Counted from the first letter of the stretch, positions 27,028-37,318 are shown. The stretch: 64,000 nucleotides of DNA from G963665925 sp050596425 (GCF_050596425.1 NZ_CP192292.1:4774001-4838000); one strand, 5' to 3'. The notes: generated from the letters alone by a model not told the origin. Made by a program: numbers and translations.

Positions 27028-28136
27028 TTACTTTTTTGCAAAAAGCACACTTTGCCCATCGTACACACTGTACTGACCTTTAACAAGGACTTCGTCGTCC
27101 GGTTTAAGCCCGCTTAACACCTCTGTTTTATCTTTCACCGTCATACCTGTTTCAATGCTTTTCTTTATGACTTTTTCATTTTCAACTGTATAAACATAGG
27201 CATCGTTTCCATAATTTATAATGGCCCGGGTATCTATCAGCAGTGCTGACTCATTTTCATAAGTTGGCACAAGAACACTTGCCATGAGTCCATTTTTGTA
27301 GACTTTATCCGTCTTAAGACTGATTTTAACCCGAAACATATAGTCATTATCCTCACTACCGTATACTTCCGTGACATGCCCCTGTATGTGTTCGTCCTTT
27401 ATATAAACATCCACTTCTTTTCCCTTATCTACATCTTTTAAGTGCTCTTCCGTCAAATAGAGCTCAACGCTTTGAGTCCCATTCTTCTTGATCACAATTT
27501 TATCAGATTGACCTATATATCCACCTGCTTCAAGGCTTATCTCAGTCACCACACCTTCATAAGATGATTTGATTATACTTCGCGCCTTAATGTTGTCTCT
27601 GCTTCTTTGGAGCAGGGCCTGCTGTTCTTTTAACTTTTCCACTTGGAGACTGTACTGGTCCAGTTCATTGTTGATATTGTTTAGGTCTTCCTGGGAAACC
27701 GCTCCTGCATTAAAAAGACTTTGTGTTTTTTCCTGTTGCTGACCAATATGTTTTTTGTTCAAGTCAAGCTCACCCAAACTGGCACTGATCTGCTTCATCT
27801 GAAAATCAATTTGGTCCAGTTCTCCTGTCGTGTCCAGTTGAATAAGGGGGCTTCCCGCAGTAATCGTCTGACCTTTTTTACATAAACCTGGACCACTTTC
27901 CCCTGTATGGCACTTGCATCTATAACTTCAAGAGTCTCGTTCACCCTTCCATTGACCATAAAGTTTGATCCTATTTTATCAAGGACTGGCTTAACAGTAT
28001 AAACCCTTTTTGTTTCTGTTATGCTGTCTGTTTTGGTATCTATTCCATTTTTTTGTTCACTGTTTTCTTCTGGAATAAGGACAACGGAAATGACCAAAGC
28101 CAAGCAAACAAACACAATTGAAATTTTCTTATACAT
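27028..28136 (-). pseudogene. RND efflux adaptor (HlyD/MFP family), frameshifted at a slippery A AAA AAG
   Basis: The gene starts at 28136 (AGGAG upstream), reads 113 aa through a membrane anchor and the first adaptor strands, then leaves frame. The rest (to 27028) continues in the -1 frame with the hairpin helices, lipoyl/barrel segment (YEGVVTEISLEAGGYIG) and terminal GLKPDDEVLVKGQYSVYDG. At 27873-27879 (minus strand) the codons are GTA AAA AAG. A -1 slip there, or one extra A, gives VKKGQTITAGSPLIQLD, a normal adaptor sequence. So it is a real frameshift mutation, a phase-variable homopolymer, a programmed -1 frameshift, or a sequencing error. It overlaps the pump gene end by 8 bases. Confidence 0.85.
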
Positions 28137-31100
28137 TGACCTTCACTCCTTTATTCATTCTATCAATTATTGACTCAATCCCATTCATGGTGATGGGCAC
28201 CACAACGAGTGTGAGAAATGTTGAGAACACAAGACCAAATATAAGAGAATAGGCAATCCCTGAATAATCCTCATTGTAAATAGCCAGTGGTAAAACGCCA
28301 GATATTGTTGTTAACGATGTGGCAATAATGGGTGTTAATCTTGACCGGCACCCTTCTATAATGGATTCGATATTATCCATCCCGTGTTTTTCACGGAGCA
28401 TATTGACATAGTCAATGAGGACTATAGCGTCATTAACCGCTATGCCAACCAGAGCAACAATTCCTAAAAAGGACAGGGTTGAAAAGGTCAGTCCGAACAC
28501 AAGATATCCAAGAACGACACCCACAACTGCATAGGGAATACTGAGCACAATCGCAAATGGTTGTGCGTAGGAGTTAAACTGCGAAACCAGAACAATATAT
28601 ACCAGGACACTGGCAACCATCATTTTTTGGGTTAAATCCTGAAATGACTTCTCCATATCCTCAGATTCTCCAGCCGGTTCAAGTCTAACACCTTGCGGTA
28701 GAAGGTCATCTTCCTTGACTTGATTAAAGAGGTCTTTGACGATGATATTGACATTGGCTTCACTGGATTTATCGGCTACAAGACTTATTGTAGGCTTGCC
28801 TTCATAGTGTTTTAGGACACTACTGAACCTTGTGTTTTGAATGTCTACAAGTTCAAGCAGGGGGATGTTCAATCCCTTTTCATTTTGAACGGTAATATTT
28901 TTTAGGTCATTAACACCATCAAATGGTGAATAATATTTCAAATAGATGTCTGTATCTTGTCCACGGCTCTCAATCGTTGCAACTTCCTCACCCGATGTTA
29001 AATAGCGTAACTTCAACATGACATCTAGCGGGCTGACACCATACAAATCACATTTGTTTTGAATCAACTTCATATCAATGGTTGGTCTGCTATAAGCGAA
29101 GTCAATACGTGGACTTAAAACACCATCAATATTTCGGAGCCTGTCCACCAGGGCTTGACCAGCAACATTCAGAGTATCGTGGTCACTTCCAATAAGTCGA
29201 AGCCTTATGGGACCCCCGCTGCCTTCTTCACCATCTGCAGAAAACCGCCCCTTTACATCTGGTAGTCCATTAATAAAACCATTGAATTCTCTAATAATGT
29301 CCTTGGAATGGCGGTCTCTCTCCCTTTTATCAACAAGTTCTATGGTGTAATGGATGCTTGCATCATTGTAGTAATAAATAATTTTTTTGACGTAGTTGCT
29401 CTTTAACATGTGGGCATTGATGGCACTGGAAACCTGGTCTAAGTCCTCTTTTATACTGCCTTCAATTAGTCTTACCCTCGCAAACTGGTTAACATCATCA
29501 CTCTCAGGCATAGCCTCTTTTTTGACCAAATCAGAAAAGAGAAGGCCCACACTTGAAATCAATAAGACAAAGGTGACCCCCATAACTAGGATTTTATGAC
29601 CCTTTGAATGCATCAGTTTACCAATAAAACGGTGAAACAGGTCTGGCAGTTTTGATTTTTTATTTGTATATAATTTCAAATATCCAAGCCCTGCAACAAG
29701 GGGACCTGATATAAAAGACAGCTCCGTCAATTGTAGGTTGTCTGAAAATGCATATAGGGCACATACTGTGATGACAATGAGTGTTAAGGCTTTATACTTG
29801 TTGGCGGCACTTGAATGTTTGATAAACTGAGCGGCCAGTATGGGGGTCACTGTAACAGATGTAATAAAGGAAATGGTCATGGCTATGGCAGCAGTCAGGG
29901 GGATTTCTCTAATAATACTGCCTATGTCTCCCTTCATGATCGCTAAAGGTACGAGGGCACATACAGTGGTCACTGTGGACGCCAAAATGGCTGGTGCCAC
30001 CCTCGTTGTGGATGAAACCACAATATCTGTCATGCTCAACTGCCCACTGGTCTTTTTCTTTTCATCAATCATTTCAATAACAACAATGGCATTATCCACT
30101 AACATACCAAGGGCTATAATAAGTCCCATAATGCTAAAAATATTCAGGGTGATATCGAAATGTTCAAAGACGAGAAAGGAAGATAATAGGGTTACAGGAA
30201 TCACACTCGATGCAATAAGGGCCTCTCTAAACCCTATAAAGAAAAACAGGACGACAATAACAGACAGCAAGCCACTAAATGCGTTATACAAGACATCATT
30301 TATGCTTTTAGAAATATACTTTGAAACATCCACCGATGTGCTTAATATGTCTCCGTAGTCCCTGTTTTCATTGTAATGCTTGGTAAATTTCACAATGTCC
30401 CTGTTAATAGAAATGGTGTCTGCACTTTTTCTTTTAAAGACAGAGACAAGGACTGTCGGGGTCTTCTCGGATTTTGTGATTTTAAATGGTGTGCCCGCAT
30501 TATGACTGACCCACTTAACTTCACACAAATCCCTCACGTAGACAATTCTATTCTCTGATTTTCTCACGATTAGATTCTCAATATCTTGTGTGTCTAAGAG
30601 TTGACTTTCAACTTGGAGATTGTATTTACTCCCATTCATGATTATGCTTCCAAGGGGCAAGGTTGATTTTGCTGACTTAATTTTTTCAATAACTTCTATT
30701 TCACTGACTCCAAAAGCTTCAAGTTTTTGAAGGTCTGGAACCACTTCAATTCTTCTCTCTTCCATTCCACTGATCAAAATCTTTGAAACACCAGATATGG
30801 ATTTCACATTCCGCTCCACATCTTTTAGAATGTTCTTTTTATCTGCATAAGGAAGCCTGCTGTCGATTTCAATGAGTATAATGGGGCTGTTGTTGATATC
30901 ATATTCTTCAACAACAGGGCTTTCTGCCTTTTCGGGCAAACCATGCTTCATGTTTTGAACCTTGGTTTGAACCAGCCTAATTTTTTCATCGATGACCGCG
31001 CCCTCTTTGAATTTTAAGACAACAACACTGCTGCTATAAGACGATTCAGAGGTCATTTTTTCAAGATCAGACAGATCGTTGAGTTCCTTTTCTATCTTGT

Positions 31101-31305
31101 TTGTGACTGAACCTTCCATATTGCTTGGACTGGCCCCTGCCATATAGGTGTAGACACTAACATAGGGAAACTTGGCATTCGGTAAGAGGGACTTTGTGGT
31201 GGATTCATAACGCATAAATGCCAGTATGAAAACAATTGCGATCATTAAATAGACAGCTTTTCGCTTGTTAATAGATGCCTTTATAATACCTTGTAGTATA
31301 TTCAT
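28129..31305 (-). CDS. RND efflux permease subunit
   Basis: The protein (1058 aa from the chosen start) has the AcrB-type plan: a first helix, a large periplasmic-type loop, helices 2-6, a second large loop and helices 8-12. Helix 4 carries GLIIALGMLVDNAIVVIEM, with the Asp used for proton relay, and the repeat half shows LGIVALVGIAVNDAIVLIDY. RND pumps use proton flow to export drugs, lipids or metals; in Gram-positives the partner set is usually just an adaptor, here the next gene. No outer-membrane channel is present. The ATG at 31305 with GGAG 6 bases upstream is preferred to the TTG at 31317. Confidence 0.92.
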   Translation of the reverse strand: MNILQGIIKASINKRKAVYLMIAIVFILAFMRYESTTKSLLPNAKFPYVSVYTYMAGASPSNMEGSVTNKIEKELNDLSDLEKMTSESSYSSSVVVLKFKEGAVIDEKIRLVQTKVQNMKHGLPEKAESPVVEEYDINNSPIILIEIDSRLPYADKKNILKDVERNVKSISGVSKILISGMEERRIEVVPDLQKLEAFGVSEIEVIEKIKSAKSTLPLGSIIMNGSKYNLQVESQLLDTQDIENLIVRKSENRIVYVRDLCEVKWVSHNAGTPFKITKSEKTPTVLVSVFKRKSADTISINRDIVKFTKHYNENRDYGDILSTSVDVSKYISKSINDVLYNAFSGLLSVIVVLFFFIGFREALIASSVIPVTLLSSFLVFEHFDITLNIFSIMGLIIALGMLVDNAIVVIEMIDEKKKTSGQLSMTDIVVSSTTRVAPAILASTVTTVCALVPLAIMKGDIGSIIREIPLTAAIAMTISFITSVTVTPILAAQFIKHSSAANKYKALTLIVITVCALYAFSDNLQLTELSFISGPLVAGLGYLKLYTNKKSKLPDLFHRFIGKLMHSKGHKILVMGVTFVLLISSVGLLFSDLVKKEAMPESDDVNQFARVRLIEGSIKEDLDQVSSAINAHMLKSNYVKKIIYYYNDASIHYTIELVDKRERDRHSKDIIREFNGFINGLPDVKGRFSADGEEGSGGPIRLRLIGSDHDTLNVAGQALVDRLRNIDGVLSPRIDFAYSRPTIDMKLIQNKCDLYGVSPLDVMLKLRYLTSGEEVATIESRGQDTDIYLKYYSPFDGVNDLKNITVQNEKGLNIPLLELVDIQNTRFSSVLKHYEGKPTISLVADKSSEANVNIIVKDLFNQVKEDDLLPQGVRLEPAGESEDMEKSFQDLTQKMMVASVLVYIVLVSQFNSYAQPFAIVLSIPYAVVGVVLGYLVFGLTFSTLSFLGIVALVGIAVNDAIVLIDYVNMLREKHGMDNIESIIEGCRSRLTPIIATSLTTISGVLPLAIYNEDYSGIAYSLIFGLVFSTFLTLVVVPITMNGIESIIDRMNKGVKVNV

Positions 31306-31453
31306 ATATTTCTCCAAACTTGTATTGTGGTTTAGGCTTATTACTGATTATGTCTAAATTTTAGAGTATGGAGTTGGTCCAGAGTCAAGGCCCTGTCTAT
31401 ATGAAATTGAAATGAAATTTGATCCATCAAAATCCAATTTTGACTATAACAAA

Positions 31454-31479
31454 AAGACTCAGCTATTCAGCTGAGTCTT
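31454..31479 (-). terminator. Terminator of the SulP gene
   Basis: AAGACTCAGCT and AGCTGAGTCTT form an 11-bp stem with a 4-base loop; the minus strand continues into a T-run. Confidence 0.85.
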
Positions 31480-31501
31480 AGGCAGTGGACAAAATCCCCT
31501 A

Positions 31502-33148
31502 TTAAACCTTTTGAGAAGCCTTCAAGGCTTCGTCAATGCTTTCATAAAATTTCTCTGCCCCAATCTGATCATAGAGGCCTGATTTCATTAAAACGTCTCT
31601 TGGTTGATCCTGGGCCTCAGATATAGATAAGTCCACATGGTGGCTTTTACAAATAGCAACCATACGTCGCATAGCCTGAATGGCTGTGGCATCCATGGCT
31701 GGAACATTCCTCATTCTTATGACCAGGGACTTGGTATCGGCCCCGACCTGACCCAGGGCTCCAATAAATTTATCAGCAGCACCAAAGAAAAATGGTCCAT
31801 TTATTTCGTAAACAGTCACATCACCAGACCCATAATCATCAAGTGGGACAGACTGGTAGTCATCTGGTTCCTCCGACATGTCAAAGCTTGAAATATTAAT
31901 GTTTGACACCTCACTCATTCTTTTCATAAAGAGGAAGGACGCTAGAACCATACCCACTTCTATAGCAACAATTAGATCCCAAAAGACTGTTAATATAAAA
32001 GTGATCAAGAGTACGGTCACATCACTCTTGGGGCTACTTAATAACTGCTTAAATTCTCGCCATTCGCTCATGTTGTAGGAAACAACCATTAAGATGGCCG
32101 CTAGGGTTGAAAGGGGAATCATTTTAGCTAGGGGCATAAGGGAAACATAAATTAGTAGCAGACAGACCGAATGGACAATACCTGCTATAGGTGTTCGACC
32201 CCCATTTTTTACATTCGCCGCCGTTCTGGCAATGGCTCCGGTCACTGGAATACCACCAAACAAGGCCGAAGCAATATTGGCCGTCCCCTGACCAATCAAC
32301 TCCATATTTGACCTATGTTTACCGCCAATCATACCATCTGACACCACTGCACTTAGAAGAGACTCAATGGCTCCAAGCATGGCGATGGAGATGGCCGGTG
32401 TCATGAGTATGTAGAGCTTATCAAAACTTATTTTAGGCAAATGAGGCAGGGGCAACTGTGCAGACATGTTGCCAAATTTCGATCCGATTGTTGCAACATC
32501 TAGGTTTAAAAACTTCACAAGCAGGGATGCAACAATAACCGCCACAAGGGCACCTGGTATTTTCTTATTCACCTTGGGCCAGAAAACAATAATCAGTATG
32601 GAAAGCAAACCGATGACAATAGCCAGGGGATTGAAACTGTGGATATGCTCTGAGTAGACAATCCATTTTTCCACAAATTCCGCTGGAACCTTGTCAATTT
32701 CAAGACCAAGAAAGTCTTTGACCTGGGCAGTGAATATTATGGCTGCAATACCACTTGTGAACCCCGTTGTGATGGGATAGGGTATAAACTTAATGAAACT
32801 TCCAAACTTTAAAAGCCCGAAAAGAATCATGATTCCCCCAGCCATAATTGTGGATATAACCAGACCTTCATAGCCATACTTGGTGACGATGGTATAAACA
32901 AGAGCCATAAAGGCACCTGTTGGACCACCGATTTGAACTCGACTGCCTCCGAGAAGCGAAACGAAAAAACCGCCGATAATGGCTGTAAAAAGTCCCTGTT
33001 CAGGACTGACACCTGATGCTATGGCGATTGCTATAGAAAGGGGTAGGGCAATGATTGACACAATAATGCCTGCGTTTATGTCCCGCATAAAATCATTTCG
33101 CGTGTATCCCTTTAAAGTTGAGAAAAGCTTTGGCTTTAAAACCGACAT
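31502..33148 (-). CDS. SulP family anion transporter with STAS domain
   Basis: The 548-aa protein has the SulP core (GIIVSIIALPLSIAIAIASGVSPEQGLFTAIIGGF near the N-terminus, then about 10-12 membrane segments with GVTVIGAIART-like GIPVTGAIARTAANVKNGG) and a C-terminal STAS domain (about 435-545, KSLVIRMRNVPAMDATAIQAM). The family carries sulfate, bicarbonate, molybdate or dicarboxylates, and substrate cannot be assigned. The Shine-Dalgarno site is weak (AAGAAAG). It is monocistronic. Confidence 0.92.
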   Translation of the reverse strand: MSVLKPKLFSTLKGYTRNDFMRDINAGIIVSIIALPLSIAIAIASGVSPEQGLFTAIIGGFFVSLLGGSRVQIGGPTGAFMALVYTIVTKYGYEGLVISTIMAGGIMILFGLLKFGSFIKFIPYPITTGFTSGIAAIIFTAQVKDFLGLEIDKVPAEFVEKWIVYSEHIHSFNPLAIVIGLLSILIIVFWPKVNKKIPGALVAVIVASLLVKFLNLDVATIGSKFGNMSAQLPLPHLPKISFDKLYILMTPAISIAMLGAIESLLSAVVSDGMIGGKHRSNMELIGQGTANIASALFGGIPVTGAIARTAANVKNGGRTPIAGIVHSVCLLLIYVSLMPLAKMIPLSTLAAILMVVSYNMSEWREFKQLLSSPKSDVTVLLITFILTVFWDLIVAIEVGMVLASFLFMKRMSEVSNINISSFDMSEEPDDYQSVPLDDYGSGDVTVYEINGPFFFGAADKFIGALGQVGADTKSLVIRMRNVPAMDATAIQAMRRMVAICKSHHVDLSISEAQDQPRDVLMKSGLYDQIGAEKFYESIDEALKASQKV

Positions 33149-33273
33149 GTAAACACTTCTTTCTTAAGATTAAAACATTTCCCCAAGTCAATTCTTGGTT
33201 CATTAACAACAAGACCTATAATACGCCCCTTATGGTTTAAAATCAATGATAAATATGAAGGCGTGCTATAAAA

Positions 33274-33303
33274 AAGCCTATTTCCTTTTTAGGAAATAGG
33301 CTT
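33274..33303 (-). terminator. Terminator of the hyp operon
   Basis: AAGCCTATTTCCT and AGGAAATAGGCTT form a 13-bp stem, with a T-run on the minus strand. Confidence 0.8.
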
Positions 33304-33410
33304 AGGTTTAGATTTAGTCTGCAGTGTTTCAAAATCAATAAGTGATTTTCACATCAAAGTTCACCTTATGTTCTTCACGTTAAAAATTAAGTCATACGAC
33401 TTTAGTCATG

Positions 33411-33539
33411 TGCTTGCAAAATCACATATACATGTCCTCACCATACCTTATATAGAATTTTTGATTCTTAAATATCTATATATGCCACGACATATGGCAC
33501 GATGAGCATTTTAAAATAATATTTTGCAAGTCGCTCAAG
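33411..33539 (-). repeat. Palindromic repeat family 1, copy 4
   Basis: This 129-bp copy starts TGCTTGCAAAATCACATATA and ends TTTTGCAAGTCGCTCAAG. It is in the reverse orientation to copy 1, and its central TTTTTGATTCTTAAATATC is the best-conserved loop of the family. Confidence 0.85.
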
Positions 33540-33592
33540 TAGAAATACCTTCAAATGAATAGTTTCATTAAAAAATCTACTGGAAAAGCCTC

Positions 33593-33946
33593 TTAACAGC
33601 TTCCATCAGAAATATGAATTTCCTTAATAAGAAACTCCTTGCCCGTGATGATTTCAAAATCGCTTGTTTTACACCTTGGGCAAATGTTCTTGTTTTCTAC
33701 AAGATCGTAGGCAAAGGCACAAGACATGCACCTCCCAATACCCGGTGTGACTTCAATTTCTAGGACTGTGCTTTTTAACATAGACTTTTCAACAGCAATT
33801 GGATACACATCTTCAATGTATTTGGGATAAACACTTGATAGAGCCCCTATTTGGAGAACCAATTTATCAATGGCGTCAATTTTATTTTCTTCCATATAGT
33901 CTTCCATTTGCTTAACAACCTGAATGACGATCCCTAGCTCATGCAT
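33593..33946 (-). CDS. hypA: HypA, nickel metallochaperone
   Basis: The 117-aa protein delivers nickel during maturation of [NiFe] hydrogenase and, in some organisms, of urease. The N-terminus MHELGIVIQVV carries the Met-His-Glu nickel site, and the zinc domain has the CMSC...CPRC cysteine pairs. Its start overlaps the last base of the preceding flavoprotein gene, so the two are coupled. No hydrogenase structural gene or hypCDEF is within the window, so the client enzyme must be elsewhere or may be another nickel enzyme. Confidence 0.93.
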   Translation of the reverse strand: MHELGIVIQVVKQMEDYMEENKIDAIDKLVLQIGALSSVYPKYIEDVYPIAVEKSMLKSTVLEIEVTPGIGRCMSCAFAYDLVENKNICPRCKTSDFEIITGKEFLIKEIHISDGSC

Positions 33947-36636
33947 TAGCAGGGCTCCTTTTTAATGGCTCTCTTGACACTTTTCACAGCCACTTTTACT
34001 TTTCGTTTCATGGCATGTTTTACAATAATAGGTTTGAGTTCAGAAAAATCCACACCCGTCTCATTGTATTTTCTTTCAAGCTTTGCCGCATCAAATTTGC
34101 ATCGTGTTGTGCAGGCACCACAGCCCACACACATGAATGCATCTACAACAGACACGCCACAGCTTAGACACCGCATGGTTTCACCTTTGACCAGGTCCTC
34201 TGTGTAAACCCCTCTAGGATCGCTAAAGTTTCCTTTAACATCCGTCACCTGATTAACCTTGGAGCGCTCTCGTTTAATGTGGTCATAGCCGCCAAAGTCT
34301 ACCCTTGTTTTATCAAATGTCACATAGTCTTTTCGACTGCGACCATAAACAAGACTTTGACCTCTTTGCACATATCTATGGATGGAAACTGCCCCTTCTT
34401 TACCAAGGGCAATGGCATCAATGGCAAAACGTGGCCCTGTGACAGCGTCGCCCCCTGCAAAAATATCCGGCTCAGATGACTGGAGTGTGACAGCATCAAC
34501 AGCTATCGTATTATTGGGATTAACTATTGCCCCCGTGTCTTTTAAGAGTTCATTCCATTCAATGCTTTGACCCACTGATACCATGACATGGTCTGCATTT
34601 ATGCAAAGTCTTTCTTTTTCATCAAAGACCGGATTAAAACAACCCGTCTCGTCTGTAACACTTGTGCATTTTTTTAGCCAGACACCCTCAACTTTCCCAT
34701 CTTTAACCTCATATTTAAAAGGACCGTATCCATTTCTGATCTTTATGCCTTCTTCCATGGCCTCATGGACTTCTTCTTCTAGGGCAGGCATCTTATCTCT
34801 TGATTCAAGACAGACCATTTCAACCTCATCTGCACCGTGTCGAAGGGCACTTCTTGCAACATCAATGGCCACATTGCCTCCACCGATAACAAGAACCTTT
34901 CCAGACAAGTCCTTTTGCCTGCCGAGAGCACTGTTTCGTAAGAAGTCTACACCTGTTTCAATATTTAGAGCGTCTTCATTTTCTAGGCCAAGGCGTCTGC
35001 CTTTTTGTGCGCCTATGGCGATGAAAAAGGCTTTATATCCTTGATCCCTTAGGGATTGAAGGCTTACGTCTTTTCCAACTTCAAGACCTGTTTTAAAATC
35101 TATACCCAGACTTTTTAGAATGTCAATTTCTGCCTGAATAACGTCTTTTTCCAGCCTATAAGCTGGAATGCCAAATTGAAGCATGCCGCCCAGCTCTTTT
35201 TCCTTTTCAAAAACAGTCACCTTATAGCCTTCAACAGCAAGGTAATAGGCACAGGAAAGCCCCGATGGCCCTGCCCCTATAACAGCAATTTTCTTGTCAA
35301 AATCCCTTTTGATTTCTGGAACGAAGCGTGTCTCATCTTTCATGTCCTGTTCAGCAAGAAATTTCTTCACTTCATCAATAGCCACAGGGTCATCCAAATC
35401 GCCTCTTGTGCATTCACTTTCACATAGGGCAGGACAAATTCGTCCGCACACCGCAGGCAGAGGGTTATCTTTCTTGATCATTTCAAGGGCTTCTTTATAG
35501 CGACCTTGAGAGGCCAGTTTTATATAACCCGGTATGGAAATATGGGCCGGACAGGTTGTCTTACAAGGCGATGTGCCCGTGTCCAGGGTTTCCTTTCTAT
35601 TGATGCGGTAATCTGGATTCCACTTGTCAGGTCCCCACTTGGTGTCTGAAGGCAGGTCGATGTGAACAGGCGTCTGGCTCTCAAGACTGGCGCAAAGCTT
35701 TTCTCCAAGCTTTATAGCGTTTGTAGGACAGACGTCTACACACTCACCACAGCCAACGCAGTTTTCAGGGTCAACCTGAGAAATGTAGTTGGACCGAACC
35801 ATATCGGGATTATGGTACATACCCGCTGCCCGAATGGCATAGCAAGAACACCCACAGCAGTTGCAAATGGCGTGGGTATGCCCTTCACCTTCCGTGTTTG
35901 GTATTTGGTGCATAAGCCCGTCTCGCTCAGCCTTTCTTATGATTTCAAGGGCCTCTTCCTTTGTCACTTCACGTCCTCTTCCCGTTCGAATGTAATACTC
36001 AGCGGCGTCGTCAAGCTGAATGCACATCTCTTCTTTAAGATGACCACAACCTTCACCCATTTCCTCCCTTGAGGTTCTACAAGAGCAGTCTGAAACAGAA
36101 AGCAGCCTTGCATTTCGAATGTAGCCTGAAACCTCTTCTGATGAAGCCCTGCGAGTCTCTCCATCAAGGGCAGATTCTATTGGTATAACCCGCATAACCC
36201 CTTTTCCAATAGGGACATTCCCAGCCGCCAGGGGATTCTTAAGATGTCCATAATCATCAAAAGCTTTTGCAATTTGCGGGTACTTTCGCACATTGGACTT
36301 GTTGTTGACAACCATTTCAAAGATGCCAGGCACCCATGTTTCATACCAGAACTTATCGACACCGTCTTCTGATTTGACAGTCGAAACGCCGGCAATGGCT
36401 AAATCCCAAAGAAGCTTCTTTGTCTTTTCAACGCTTTTTCCACATTTGGATGCAATGTCTTCAGCGGTTAAATGCACTCGGTATTCAAGGGCTAATGCGA
36501 CCTCAGCCATTTCTTCAGTCACTATTTTTTCAAGCAGTAAAAAACGCGGATCGTCTACAGTGACCCCATTTCTTGATCCCATTTTTGTATTTGAGACCAT
36601 GTTGACAAACTCAAGCAACTTTCTTTGATCAGCCAT
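33946..36636 (-). CDS. Large FAD-dependent oxidoreductase with Fe-S domains (GltD-like)
   Basis: The protein (896 aa) is modular. An N-terminal helical, wHTH-like part (about 30-110) is followed by a Cys-rich segment (SDCSCRTSREEMGEGCG; CNCCGCSC), a 4Fe-4S ferredoxin motif CVGCGECVDVCPTNA, and a GltD-type cysteine domain (CKTTCPAHISIPGYI, VCGRICPALCESECTR). Next come an FAD Rossmann fold (VIGAGPSGLSCAYYLA), an NAD(P) fold (VIGGGNVAIDVARSAL) and a last Fe-S motif CVGCGACTTRC. It should pass electrons between NAD(P)H, flavin and Fe-S centres. Sandwiched between hypB and hypA with overlapping ends, it may serve metal-enzyme maturation. GGGGAGG fixes the start. Confidence 0.87.
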   Translation of the reverse strand: MADQRKLLEFVNMVSNTKMGSRNGVTVDDPRFLLLEKIVTEEMAEVALALEYRVHLTAEDIASKCGKSVEKTKKLLWDLAIAGVSTVKSEDGVDKFWYETWVPGIFEMVVNNKSNVRKYPQIAKAFDDYGHLKNPLAAGNVPIGKGVMRVIPIESALDGETRRASSEEVSGYIRNARLLSVSDCSCRTSREEMGEGCGHLKEEMCIQLDDAAEYYIRTGRGREVTKEEALEIIRKAERDGLMHQIPNTEGEGHTHAICNCCGCSCYAIRAAGMYHNPDMVRSNYISQVDPENCVGCGECVDVCPTNAIKLGEKLCASLESQTPVHIDLPSDTKWGPDKWNPDYRINRKETLDTGTSPCKTTCPAHISIPGYIKLASQGRYKEALEMIKKDNPLPAVCGRICPALCESECTRGDLDDPVAIDEVKKFLAEQDMKDETRFVPEIKRDFDKKIAVIGAGPSGLSCAYYLAVEGYKVTVFEKEKELGGMLQFGIPAYRLEKDVIQAEIDILKSLGIDFKTGLEVGKDVSLQSLRDQGYKAFFIAIGAQKGRRLGLENEDALNIETGVDFLRNSALGRQKDLSGKVLVIGGGNVAIDVARSALRHGADEVEMVCLESRDKMPALEEEVHEAMEEGIKIRNGYGPFKYEVKDGKVEGVWLKKCTSVTDETGCFNPVFDEKERLCINADHVMVSVGQSIEWNELLKDTGAIVNPNNTIAVDAVTLQSSEPDIFAGGDAVTGPRFAIDAIALGKEGAVSIHRYVQRGQSLVYGRSRKDYVTFDKTRVDFGGYDHIKRERSKVNQVTDVKGNFSDPRGVYTEDLVKGETMRCLSCGVSVVDAFMCVGCGACTTRCKFDAAKLERKYNETGVDFSELKPIIVKHAMKRKVKVAVKSVKRAIKKEPC

Positions 36637-37318
36637 TTGATGCCTCCCCATTTTCCTTCCACTGAATGACCTGGTCCTTTAAGTACTGACACCAATCGTC
36701 CATCCCCTCACCTGTTACCGCGGACACCTTGAACATTTTTATGTCTGGATTAAGGGCTTTTACCCGCTCATGAACCGCCTCAAAATCAAAGTGAAATATG
36801 CTACAAGCATCGATCTTACTGATCAGAAGAACATCCACATTTGCAAACATTTTTGGGTACTTAAGTGGTTTGTCATCGCCCTCTGGTACACTTAAAATCA
36901 TGGCCTTTAAAGACTGGCCCAGATCATATCCAGCCGGACAAATTAAGTTTCCAATGTTCTCGATCACAACAAAATCCAGATCCTTAGAGCCGATGTCATC
37001 AAGACCAATCTTAGCCATGCCTGCATCTAGGTGACACATGCCTCCAGAGTGAAGTTGATTGACTCGAATACCCGTCGATGAAATGGTCTGTGCATCAACA
37101 GCTGAATCTATGTCCGCTTCAATGACCCCCATAGCCATTTGACTCTTAAGCATTTCAACTGTCTTAAGGAGTAGGGTTGTTTTTCCAGAACCCGGTGATG
37201 ACATAAGGTTCATCATAAAGGTCTGGTCTTCTTTTAGTTGCTGGCGAAGGATCTCTGCCTGTAAATCATTGTTTTCAAAGATTCGTTTCTTGATTTCTAT
37301 AACTTTTACTGTCGCCAT
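36629..37318 (-). CDS. hypB: HypB, nickel incorporation GTPase
   Basis: The 229-aa GTPase works with HypA to insert nickel into [NiFe] hydrogenase. The P-loop SPGSGKTT is at residues 41-48. Further GTPase blocks are MGVIEADIDSAVDAQTI (switch I region), the metal-site Cys-His in GGMCHLDA, FVVIENIGNLICPAGYDLG and the base-recognition LISKIDAC (a variant of NKxD). The N-terminal metal-binding Cys motif of E. coli HypB is absent, as in many homologues. It overlaps the next gene by 8 bases and heads the operon. Confidence 0.94.
   Translation of the reverse strand: MATVKVIEIKKRIFENNDLQAEILRQQLKEDQTFMMNLMSSPGSGKTTLLLKTVEMLKSQMAMGVIEADIDSAVDAQTISSTGIRVNQLHSGGMCHLDAGMAKIGLDDIGSKDLDFVVIENIGNLICPAGYDLGQSLKAMILSVPEGDDKPLKYPKMFANVDVLLISKIDACSIFHFDFEAVHERVKALNPDIKMFKVSAVTGEGMDDWCQYLKDQVIQWKENGEASNG

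Larger units (their letters stand above)
33149..33592. other. Intergenic region with terminator and repeat copy 4
   Basis: It holds the SulP upstream region, a 13-bp hairpin (33274-33303) and palindromic repeat copy 4 (33411-33539), which lies between the hypA stop and that hairpin. No coding potential is seen. Confidence 0.6.

Noticed and set aside
34583..35044. 153-aa plus-strand open frame
   Set aside because: It is antisense to the FAD/NAD(P) domains of the large flavoprotein and has no family signature.
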